A stretch of 64,000 bases of DNA, from contig KE546966.1 of the NCBI GenBank assembly GCA_000442125.1, positions 1,202,969 to 1,266,968 on the forward strand, given 5' to 3'. The notes beneath the pieces were generated by a model. That model did not search any database, was not told the origin of the DNA, and saw nothing but the letters and a program-made list of their open reading frames with translations. Each line of letters opens with the position of its first letter. The stretch's first letter is position 1. Source of the DNA: Opeltia flavorubescens (lineage: Eukaryota > Ascomycota > Lecanoromycetes > Teloschistales > Teloschistaceae). Positions 55,734 through 64,000 of this stretch are shown piece after piece. The position numbers were made by a program, and so were the translations under genes.

Positions 55734-56802
55734 TCATGAGAAATCCTCGCCCTTCTCCTCAATCCCCTCTTTCACCCTTAGTAACAACGTCGTCTTCCAC
55801 TTGTCTAGCTTGCTCATTTGATCAAACTGGAATAATTTATCTGCAAACGCATCTTGATCACCCTGTTCGACTGCTTCGGCGAGGTCGACAAGGAGTTGAT
55901 GTTCTCTTGTGGATTGGAAGGTAGGATCAAGGTCTCGGTAGGTGTCCAGAGCGCGGGATATTGCAACGGTGTCCTGCAACCATTATTCATTAGTTCAATT
56001 CAACATCCCCCAGAATCATCCTCCATCAAGATGAAGAAGACATACACCGCTAGCCAAATGGCAAATCCCCGCCTTAAGAAAATAATCTTTCACGCTCCAC
56101 TTCATCAGGTTGTTGCTGACACTACTCCTCGCCACTTTTTCGTAGTTTTCGACACTCTTGTAATAATCTGCTTCCAGCGCACTCAAGTCCGCAACTTTCA
56201 GATATAACTTATTTGCCAACGCTTCGGCGTTGTCGCCCTCGAACCAGCCTGCAGCGACCTCGTAGGCCTCCAGCGCTTTTTTGTTATCTTGCAGCTCAAC
56301 TTCGTATATCTCGGCTAGGTTTTGCTGATTCGTGGCTGCTCGTCGGAAATTGCCCTTGGAGGTGTAATGGGAGATTGCGGAGGAAAGGACACGGGCGGCG
56401 TCTTCGGGGTCGGATTTGCGGTAGGCTTTGTAGGCCTCGGTTAGGGAATTTGCGGCGTCGTCGGGTTCGGAGAGTTTGGAGGTTTGGATGGAGGCGGCGC
56501 GTTCGAAGGCTTGACCGGCTTCTTTGCCTGTTGAAACCAAGAAGCTTTAGCTGTGGATATTCCGTCTGAGGGGGGATGGAAGACAGGGTGTGTACCTTGC
56601 TTTTGCATTCGAAAGGCATTGGCGGCTTGGGTGTAGAGGTCAGCCGCGTTTTCAAACTTCTCTGTTCGACCGCCGAAGAAGGAGAAGCCTCCGCCGGCGC
56701 CTTGAGCTGCTTTCTCTGCCTATACAGGGAGCATTAATGGAACATCGTGGTCAAGGTGTAAGGTCAAACCTTTTGAAGTAATGCTCTGGGATCTTGCGCC
56801 AT
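55734..56802 (-). CDS. SEC17: Sec17, alpha-SNAP SNARE-disassembly adaptor, 292 aa
   Basis: Four exons on the minus strand: 56802-56770, 56719-56596, 56527-56046 and 55973-55734 (introns 50, 68 and 72 nt). The product begins MAQDPRALLQKAEKAAQGAG and has the hydrophobic membrane-touching loop FSFFGG, then a row of TPR-like helical hairpins (FERAASIQTSKL, YEVAAGWFEGDNAEALANK). It ends LLLRVKEGIEEKGEDFS with the conserved penultimate Leu region that stimulates Sec18/NSF. The length equals that of yeast Sec17 (292). The first exon has only eleven codons, and its donor is GTTTGA rather than GTAAGT. Sec17 links Sec18 to SNARE complexes after membrane fusion. Confidence 0.96.
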
Positions 56803-57055
56803 TATATTTACCGAAAGATTAGGAAAAGAAGGTGGAGATCGTCTATTGATGGTTGTATATGGGATCAAGCCAGTTGCCGATCAGAAGCATGCGGCCAGCA
56901 CCAGCCCTACAAGATGGCGTCTCGGAGACGCTAGTGAACCACTTTAGCGGCATGATGTCGCTCCTAGTCTCGAACACAATTCCAACCTCAGGCCAAAGTT
57001 CTTATTACTCGGTCCAACAGCATTAGCATTGGGAGAATGTGACGCTTGAGAACTT
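56803..57055. promoter_or_regulatory. probable bidirectional promoter, SEC17 / GatC
   Basis: 253 bp between the two divergent start codons must hold both promoters and leaders. No specific site was assigned. Confidence 0.5.
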
Positions 57056-57643
57056 ATGCACATCAGACGTGCGCTCGCTTCTTCACCATGGAGGTGCGCT
57101 CACAGACGGTCTAGAATCTACAAAGTCCCCATACAAAAGCAGCCATTGTCCTCGGAGGCCAATCAACATGACGAAATCCTCCCTTCTCGTCCGACCTGGT
57201 CGCTTCAAGACCTCGTGAATAGAGATCCTCTAGAAACACCGCCGACAGTATCTCCCAAAGAGCTCCATCATCTCCTCCGCCTCTCGGCTCTCCCTCTCCC
57301 AAAAGATATCGTAGAGCAGGAAAAGATGCTCAAGGACCTTCAATCACAACTCCATTTTGTGAGAGCGATCCAGAAGATACATATACCCGAGCACGTGAAG
57401 CCGCTACAAAGTATACGTGACGAAACGGTGGAAGGGATGAAGGAGCGGGAATTCACGGTGGAGTCGTTGGCAGATGAGTTTGAGAAGGAAGAAGTGGTGG
57501 GGAAGAGGGGGAGGATAAGGAGCAAGAAGCCCAAGGATGTGGACAAGACGCCGAAACAGAATGAGGTGGAACAATGGGATCCTTTGGCCTTAGCACCGCG
57601 AACAGTGGGAAGGTACATCGCTGTGAACACGGCTACCGCTTAA
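57056..57643 (+). CDS. GATC: mitochondrial glutamyl-tRNA(Gln) amidotransferase subunit C-like protein, 195 aa
   Basis: A single exon from ATG 57056. The N-terminus is basic without acidic residues (MHIRRALASSPWRCAHRRSR), a typical mitochondrial presequence. The core (about 65-130) carries LLRLSALPLPKDIVEQEKML, SQLHFVRAIQKI and the signature VKPLQSIRDET, as in bacterial and organelle GatC. GatCAB converts Glu-tRNA(Gln) into Gln-tRNA(Gln) inside mitochondria. The C-terminal extension is Lys/Glu-rich and seems fungus-specific. In yeast the corresponding small subunit is the divergent GatF (Gtf1); this protein is closer to classical GatC. Confidence 0.85.
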   Translation: MHIRRALASSPWRCAHRRSRIYKVPIQKQPLSSEANQHDEILPSRPTWSLQDLVNRDPLETPPTVSPKELHHLLRLSALPLPKDIVEQEKMLKDLQSQLHFVRAIQKIHIPEHVKPLQSIRDETVEGMKEREFTVESLADEFEKEEVVGKRGRIRSKKPKDVDKTPKQNEVEQWDPLALAPRTVGRYIAVNTATA

Positions 57644-58362
57644 AGAGATCCTGGGCCACAATTCAGTGCATCAGAAGCGGCATATGTATCTTCACGAGCT
57701 CCATGTAGATGAAGCCAGTTTGACCATTCTAACCAAATTCGATCACACACCGCAAACTTCAAGGGAGCCTGTTCCTCAAGGAACAAACCAACTTTAGTGT
57801 TTGCATGCAACGGGACCAACTTCATCCAAGCCATGAGCCCGTAAGATCCGAATGGTCACTTCTTGCACTCGAGGATGTTTTTCTTTAGTCCCTTACCATG
57901 TATTCAATTTTATGCATTCAGGAAATCTTGAACAAGAGATCAACGCCTTTTGTGGAACTCTGGATCCTAATAGTGGTACGTCCAGATAAAGAACGAAAAC
58001 ACTTATCTATTAAAAGGCGAACGTCCATGGCAAAGACAGGACATCTAAGAGCAACGAAGAAACACGCTTAACGTATAGGAATAAATGTGATTCGTGTATC
58101 ATGGTAGCTTAAATGACGAGCCTCAGCAACCAATTGTATAAAGCAAAGCTGTATGAAAAAACGGGCCGTCCTCTAAAATGCTGTCCTTCATGAATGTTAC
58201 TGATCTTATCTCTCATTAATTATCAAAGGCTGCTTTCCATTAGCTGCCATTCATCCCCACATAGCCGCTCTCTGAGCCATAGAAAACAAACTTGACCAAT
58301 TGTTAGCGTCCTACCAAGCTCTTTCGCTATTAGGCTCGCCATCGTCTTCAATCCCTTACCTT
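57644..58362. other. convergent 3' region
   Basis: 719 bp between the GatC and DUF7730-like stops, AT-rich, with no gene visible. Confidence 0.5.
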
Positions 58363-59205
58363 TCACAGCCTTCGCTTTGCTCGTCCCTTCTCCTCAATAT
58401 CTTTGTCTTCTTCAGTGACATCAACGATCTCTCTCTTCCGGTTCAGTGGGTTTGACTTCGCTTTTGGTTCCATATCACCAGACACCAACTTCGGCCGAAG
58501 CATGAGGCGTCTTATTTCTTCAGCAACCCCAATGTAGTAAGGATTCCAGTCGAAATTATCTTTAGGACACTGATATCTTAGGCACCCGGCGTGTCGGCAT
58601 TGATGCCACTCCTTCATAATCCCGTCTGAAAATTCAACGCGCTCTAATCCCCTCACAGCACCAATGGCTTTCTTAATCTCCGGCGTATCACACAATTCTA
58701 GCCATTTTTCGGCCTGTTTTCGTGCATCAGACCAAAGCTCGATAGACAAATGACGAAGATTACTGCATCTTGCCAGTGCTTTCATCAATTCCAGTGGGCC
58801 TTCTTCGCGGACTTGGAAATGAATAGAAGTAAGGAGAGCAAAGCGATTTGGGTAGTCCTCGCTAAATTTTACCAGGTAACTCGACTTGTCAAATGCAAGT
58901 TTGTTGACCTGGTAGAAGATGTGAACTGTTTCTTGGTGAATTTGCCGACAGCTTAGGAGAAGACCGAGCCACTCCTTAGGGTTTACCTTGTAGTCATGCC
59001 ACATGGGCGAGTACCAAAAAGGCCCTTCTTTTCGATAATCTCCTTGCGGAAATATGCGTCGTAGGTAGATCCATGGGGACGCTTCTGGTCGTGTATCGGG
59101 TAACGTTAGTGCCCGGCGATAGATATCATCTCTTAGCTCGGCAGGAAGCTTTCCCAAACAGGTCTCTCGGAACGGGCGAGCATTTTTGAAGTTTCCACGA
59201 GGCAT
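58363..59205 (-). CDS. DUF7730/F-box-like domain protein, 280 aa
   Basis: A single exon from ATG 59205. Residues 15-35 (CLGKLPAELRDDIYRRALTL) resemble the start of an F-box or DUF7730 domain, and LGLLLSCRQIHQETVHIFYQ (about 80-100) is the second typical block of that fungal family. A Leu-rich stretch follows (LMKALARCSNLRHLSIELW). The C-terminus holds basic clusters (NPLNRKREI, KGRAKRRL) that could act as nuclear localisation signals. Proteins of this type are abundant in moulds and are mostly uncharacterised. A role in ubiquitin ligase adaptors is possible but not shown. Confidence 0.75.
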   Translation of the reverse strand: MPRGNFKNARPFRETCLGKLPAELRDDIYRRALTLPDTRPEASPWIYLRRIFPQGDYRKEGPFWYSPMWHDYKVNPKEWLGLLLSCRQIHQETVHIFYQVNKLAFDKSSYLVKFSEDYPNRFALLTSIHFQVREEGPLELMKALARCSNLRHLSIELWSDARKQAEKWLELCDTPEIKKAIGAVRGLERVEFSDGIMKEWHQCRHAGCLRYQCPKDNFDWNPYYIGVAEEIRRLMLRPKLVSGDMEPKAKSNPLNRKREIVDVTEEDKDIEEKGRAKRRL

Positions 59206-60543
59206 GATCGACCGGTGACGACCCGTAATTCAAATCTCGGAGTTCTAGACGCGTCATGAACAGCCATGCATTTGACCTTGTCGGTTATCGATACTTACCT
59301 CGCAAGCACAAAATCTAGGTATGGCCTTCCAGCAAGGTCCAGGCTCTGCGGCTTGAGAGCGTGATGGTACTCGACTGGCAGCTTACGAGGAAGACTTGAA
59401 CAGCCTCGAAGAAGAATTTATTTCGACAAAAAAAAGAGGTAGAGAAAGGAAAGCTGAAAGCTCATTCGCCTGCTGTAAAACCCTCTTTCAAGATTAGAAT
59501 CAAATTCGAAGGCTTGAGATAGATAGATGGCAGAGAGCGTAGGCAAGAGCAGCTCTCCAGCATTATTAGTCATGAATGATGAGAAACATGTGATCGCTTA
59601 GACTGCAGGCCTTAGCCATCATAAAAATTGGTGATTGCATGGTGAGAAATTTCTGTTGAAGCGGTGATATATGAAAACCCCACTTAAAACGGAAACGCAA
59701 AAATGCAGTGGAGAAAGTCTTTCAATAATAATAGTATGGACCAAAAAAATGGTACCTTGTTACACATATCGAGGCATGCAAGATGGAGCGATGAATAACT
59801 GTTCATCTCGAAACATGAATGCTAGTACACGAGGAACCATGGAACTCCATAACAAACAAAGATAGAAAGCTGATAGACATAGATGATGACATGTTATTTC
59901 GATAGATAACGAAGGTCATAACATGATGACGGCAACGACCACGAACATTCGGCGAAAGAAGAGTATATTAGAGGAAGGATAACTATCAATCAATAATCAA
60001 GACGAGACAGGCGTCAACCTGTGGTCAGGTTTCGTTCAATATCATCAGTGACAGCATATACTAATTTTCCAGCTCAGGCAACATGCCTTAATCAAGGTTG
60101 TTGAAACGCTTCATATGCAGACATCATGTCTGTAAGAGACTGTGTTATGGATCCTGCACTCATACATTATGCCAATGCCACAGGTTAGGAAAAGAAGGGC
60201 CGATGGTACAAGTTGAAAGTGAGCTTAGATATGTCTGAGCTGAGCAATGAGTAAACATGAGATTGATGTGTCATTCACACAAGGAAGATAGCATTATACA
60301 AGCTTTTCAAAAAGATACCGATGTCGAAGAAAACCCAGTTCTGCCGAAGGATTTTACATGTTTGAAACCTTTGAATTGCGGCGGAGCTGAATTGATGATG
60401 CCAAGCCAAATGACACCTTTTTTGGTCTAGTGACTCGCTTAGTAGTTTCCACACGCACTAAACTACAGCAAGCAGCAAACCAAACCTCAACCGCAACGAC
60501 GACATTCCCCTATCATCTTGACGTCTGGTTTCGCACGGTCAAG
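59206..60543. other. divergent intergenic region upstream of RPS6
   Basis: About 1.3 kb, AT-rich between 59500 and 60350. The short plus-strand frame 59671-59865 has no coding feature. The bases just before 60544 are pyrimidine/CA-rich, as in ribosomal-protein gene leaders. Confidence 0.5.
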
Positions 60544-61432
60544 ATGAAGCTCAACGTCTCCTATCCAGCAAATGGAACACAGAAGCTGATCGAGATCGAC
60601 GATGAGCGCAAACTCCGGGTCTTCATGGAGCGCCGCATGGGCCAGGAAGTCCCCGGTGACTCTGTTGGTCCTGAATTCAAAGGCTATGTTTTCCGCATTA
60701 CCGGAGGCAACGACAAACAAGGCTTTCCTATGAAGCAAGGCATTATGCATCCCACTCGTGTCCGATTGTTGCTCAGCGATGGCCATTCTTGCTACCGACC
60801 TCGACGAACTGGTGAGAGGAGGAGAAAGAGTGTCAGGGGCTGCATTGTGGGGATGGATTTGGCTGTTCTGGCTCTCAGTATTGTGAAGCAAGGTGATGAT
60901 GAGCTTCTGGGTTTGACGGACACTGTTCACCCAAAGCGATTGGGACCAAAGCGAGCAACCAAGATCCGCAAATTCTTTGGCTTGACCAAGGAGGACGACG
61001 TGAGTTTCGAATTGCATTACATACAAGTTGCAAAGAGCGATGCTCACGTGTTTCTTCAAATAGGTCCGCAAATTTGTCATTCGCCGCGAAGTCCAACCCA
61101 AGGGCGAGGGCAAGAAATCATACACGAAAGCTCCTCGTATCCAACGTCTCGTCACCCCTCAACGTCTTCAACACAAGCGTCACCGTATGGCTCTGAAGCG
61201 TAGAAAGACCGAAGCCTCCAAAGATGCAGCAGTATGTTCAAATCTCCAGCAGGTTTACGCCGTGGAGTTAGCTGATATTGTGATTTTAGAACGAATATGC
61301 ACAAATCCTCGCCAAACGCGTGAATGAGGCCAAGGCATCGAAGGACGAAGCGCGCAGTAAGTCGTTCTCGAGGCACTGGACTCCAGAATCTAATCAAATA
61401 CAGAGCGGAGGGCTTCATCGATGCGGAAGTAG
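60544..61432 (+). CDS. RPS6: 40S ribosomal protein S6 (eS6), 239 aa
   Basis: Four exons: 60544-60999, 61064-61231, 61290-61356 and 61404-61432 (introns 64, 58 and 47 nt). The product begins [20 protein letters not shown] and contains [20 protein letters not shown] and [20 protein letters not shown], diagnostic for eS6. The C-terminus, assembled from the last two exons, ends [10 protein letters not shown], which keeps the two adjacent Ser residues phosphorylated by S6-kinase-type enzymes downstream of TOR in other eukaryotes. The frame is open upstream of 60544, but the conserved start fixes the ATG. The last exon encodes only nine residues plus the stop. Confidence 0.96.
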
Positions 61433-61807
61433 GGGTTCTTTATGCGAAGACGAAGGAAGAGTAGCGAGTTTATCACAGAGGTCGACTCTCGGAAGCATCA
61501 TCAGCTCTAGCACGTTGGACTGCACATCACTATGCGATCTATCACACAGGTTGTTGGCACATAGAGCATGTAGAACAGCCAGAATAGAACGACGCAGGTT
61601 GAACTGATCAGGCTCTTCAATGATTGACTTGAAAATTGTCGTGGCGTTGCTGCACAAGCTCTATCCCTTTATCGATACTCCGACTGAGATCAAACCGATG
61701 ATGCTTTTGAAGGGCTACCAGCTGACCGCCACTGACGCAAGAGATCTATAGTGTCCTGAACGCCCATGTTTCCCATGACGAAGAATGCCGCCAATCTTAC
61801 CATAACT
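61433..61807. other. convergent 3' region
   Basis: 375 bp between the RPS6 and PRPP synthetase stops. No gene seen. Confidence 0.5.
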
Positions 61808-62897
61808 CTACTCCACCGGTGCATGACTAAATAAGAAGCTCACACTCTCCCCATTATGCGTTCTCCTCAAACTCTCGGCCAGCGTTGGACTGATATCAAT
61901 GGTTTCCAGCTTGTCGCACCTCTCCTTCTTCTCCGCATGCGGCACCGTATTCGTCACCACAACCCGGCTCAACCGACTTCCGTTGAGAGTCTCAATTGCA
62001 TTGCCGGACAATATCCCATGTGTGACGATGGCCACAACTTCGCTGGCTCCATGGGCAAGACAAGTATCTGCGGCTTTGACAAGGGTGCCGCAGGTATCAG
62101 CCATATCATCGACGAGGATTGCTATTTTGTTGCGGACGTCACCGACAAAGGTCATTTTCGAGACCTCGTTGGGGCGGGCGCGTTCTTTGTGGATCATGGC
62201 GAAGCCGAGGTTTAGACGGTCTGCTATGGATGTTGCTCTATGGCTGGAGGTAAGCTGCTACTGTCTGCAATCCCATCTCAGGATCCAAACTGGCAAGGAC
62301 AATCATACCTCTTGGCGCCCCCGGCATCCGGACTCACAATGACCGCCTTATCTACTTCCAGATTCTCCCTGATCCACCTCAATGTACTAGGCTCCGCATA
62401 AAGATTGTCGACCGGTACATTGAAGAACCCTTGGATCTGGCTGGCATGTAGGTCCATCGTGATTACATGGTTGCACCCCGCCGTCTGTAGCATATTCGCC
62501 ATGAGTTTCGCCGTTATGGGGGCTCGAGACTTGTCTTTCTTATCCTGGCGGGCGTATGGGAAATTCGGAATTACGGCTGTGATACGGCGAGCGGAAGCTG
62601 TCTTGCAGGCATTGATGATAATCAGGAGTTCCATGAGGCCGTCGTTGATGTCGCCTGGGGCGGTGGATTGTAGTACGAAAACTTTTGAATTGTCAGCATT
62701 TGCTTTTAGCTGAAGTATTATGAGAAGGACGTACCATCCTCATCTCGAACGGACTCTCCAATGGTTACCGAAGTTTCCTGATTCGAGTACTGCAGGACCA
62801 TAATCTTTGTGAGCTCGATCCCCAGACGATCAGCTACCATCTTGGCTAAGTCGGGATGACTGTTGCCCGTAAGCAATTTGATTGAGTTTGTCGCCAT
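61808..62897 (-). CDS. PRS: ribose-phosphate pyrophosphokinase (PRPP synthetase), 321 aa
   Basis: Three exons on the minus strand: 62897-62735, 62681-62309 and 62237-61808 (introns 53 and 71 nt). The enzyme transfers pyrophosphate from ATP to ribose-5-phosphate, giving PRPP for nucleotide, His and Trp synthesis. Visible motifs are [14 protein letters not shown] (N-terminus), [20 protein letters not shown] (flexible catalytic loop), [14 protein letters not shown] (ATP/Mg site) and [14 protein letters not shown] (PRPP-binding loop). The length is that of the short eukaryotic isoforms (about 318-321), without the long insert of Prs1/Prs5. Yeast has several paralogues acting as heteromers; I cannot name the exact one. 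Confidence 0.95.
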
Positions 62898-63115
62898 GAT
62901 TGGCGATATCTATGATTGTTCACAGCATGATGAAAAGAATGAATATTCGACTCATCCCACGAGAGCAAGTTTTTTTGTGTCATAGTGCGGAATCCTTCCG
63001 TGAATGTGGGGAATTTTCACACCACGTGAAATTTCTCCAACCTCCGCCTACTCCGCAGTCACCTCGCCTTGCTGAACCATCCAATCATCCCACAAGTGAG
63101 ACATAACCTATCACT
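62898..63115. promoter_or_regulatory. probable bidirectional promoter, PRS / DPH3
   Basis: 218 bp between the two divergent start codons. It contains a CACGTG E-box at 63023-63028 in the context ACCACGTGAA, a possible site for bHLH factors such as Cbf1/Pho4 types. Function is inferred from the motif and position. Confidence 0.5.
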
Positions 63116-63373
63116 ATGGCCGAACCATCTATATACGACGAGATCGAGCTCGAAGACCTCACCTACCACCCAGAAACGACTCTCTATACCTATCCTTGCC
63201 CTTGCGGCGATCAATTCGAGATCACCCTCCAAGATCTCCGCGATGGCGAAGAAATTGCCGTTTGCCCCAGCTGCAGTCTCATGATCAAGGTCATATTCGA
63301 AGCAGGTGACTTGCCCGCGGAGGAGCCACCGGTGAATGAAGCAAGAACAATGGTCGCCGAGGTAGCGACCTGA
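63116..63373 (+). CDS. DPH3: Dph3, CSL-type zinc protein for diphthamide synthesis, 85 aa
   Basis: A single exon from ATG 63116. The product has the start SIYDEIELEDLTY and the CSL zinc finger with ligands Cys28, Cys30, Cys50 and Cys53 (YPCPCGD ... VCPSCSLMIKV). Dph3 (Kti11) binds iron or zinc and gives electrons to the Dph1-Dph2 radical enzyme in the first step of diphthamide formation on elongation factor 2. It also serves Elongator-dependent tRNA wobble modification. The length is typical (about 80-90). An E-box lies about 90 bp upstream. Confidence 0.97.
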   Translation: MAEPSIYDEIELEDLTYHPETTLYTYPCPCGDQFEITLQDLRDGEEIAVCPSCSLMIKVIFEAGDLPAEEPPVNEARTMVAEVAT

Positions 63374-64000
63374 GAACACCCACTTCGAATCGGGTGGGCG
63401 GGAATGTGGTTGGGAATGATCGGGAATGGTCAAAGGGATCGGGAATCAAAATTTTCATCCAAGATGAGGCGAAACATTCCACTCCTCGCCGAGTGGAAGA
63501 GAAGGACGTCTGGGTTAGAGTCATCAAGAAAGGAAATGATTTGAAAAGCTGCTGTGGACTGGATATCTAAAGGAGTCACAGGCACTAGCAAGATGCGATT
63601 TTGTAACAAGAAATCCTGAGAAACCATCGGTAAAGAAGACGGATTCAGCCATAACTACGAGCATTCAGCGATTCCGGTCCGGTCACCCTATGCTCTGTCA
63701 GATTGTATACTGAACTTCGCCATATCGACCTTGGAGTTGCTTTCTTCATTGAAGGAAAATTTCCTGGACCATTATATTCCTGAGGGCAAGGGATAAATAT
63801 GGAGTCTGCATTTGGATGACTCTCCAGGACTTGTGCATGTACATAGATCAGAGAAATTCCAATTTAAAGAATGATTATAGCACGTCGCGGAGGTCTCCTA
63901 GCCAGGATCTATGTCTCTTTCTCTAGCCAAATCACCTAAGCACTGGTCACCTTATCACCCTCCATCAATCATTTCCTGTACCCAGAACCACGCTTTCACA
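63374..64000. other. downstream region to the window end
   Basis: 627 bp after DPH3. A 65-codon minus-strand frame (63430-63627) has no recognisable feature. No gene was called; one may begin beyond the edge. Confidence 0.45.

Overview
The window is a gene-dense piece of nuclear chromosome from a filamentous ascomycete (Pezizomycotina). The evidence is short spliceosomal introns (about 45-126 nt) with GT..AG ends, compact intergenic spaces, and gene families typical of moulds: a DUF3669 protein, a GPI-anchored serine/threonine-rich protein, a membrane-anchored aspartic-protease-like protein, a fungal P450 and a fungal-type AP-3 sigma. I cannot fix the class from sequence alone; Leotiomycetes or a related group is a guess. 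I modelled 30 protein genes, 16 of them spliced. I recognised no tRNA, rRNA, transposon, viral relic or CRISPR array.

Layout. 0-9 kb: 3' end of a basic low-complexity protein, a Ser/Pro-rich protein, an SPX-domain phosphate transporter, a small Cys-rich zinc protein and a RING-like protein. 9.6-19.3 kb: a GPI-anchored surface protein, an aspartic-protease-like receptor lacking a catalytic Asp, ribosomal protein S8, a metallophosphoesterase and a small secreted protein. 19.4-32.1 kb: cytosolic leucyl-tRNA synthetase, a small mitochondrial-type protein, a 2059-residue DOCK-family exchange factor in one exon, and AP-3 sigma. 32.5-43.5 kb: a cytochrome P450, CTF8, an unknown protein, 4-hydroxyphenylpyruvate dioxygenase, a Lys-Gly tailed protein and an AIM9-like kinase-fold protein. 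44-57 kb: a GYP5-type RabGAP, TSR1, a DUF3669 protein, UTP7 and SEC17. 57-64 kb: mitochondrial GatC, a DUF7730-like protein, ribosomal protein S6, PRPP synthetase and DPH3.

Functional themes. Eight genes serve translation: RPS8, RPS6, TSR1 and UTP7 (small-subunit components or maturation), LeuRS, GatC (mitochondrial Gln-tRNA), DPH3 (diphthamide on EF2) and possibly the small mitochondrial protein. Three act in membrane traffic: APS3, GYP5 and SEC17. Three divergent pairs have start codons only 185-253 bp apart (LeuRS/small mitochondrial protein, SEC17/GatC, PRS/DPH3), so they probably share bidirectional promoters. I see no biosynthetic cluster; the P450 and HPPD stand among housekeeping genes.

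No clearly new multi-gene system is visible. The points most worth a second look are the catalytically degenerate aspartic-protease-like receptor, the kinase-like DUF3669 protein, an in-frame stop-free intron in AP-3 sigma, and a possible targeting extension on LeuRS.
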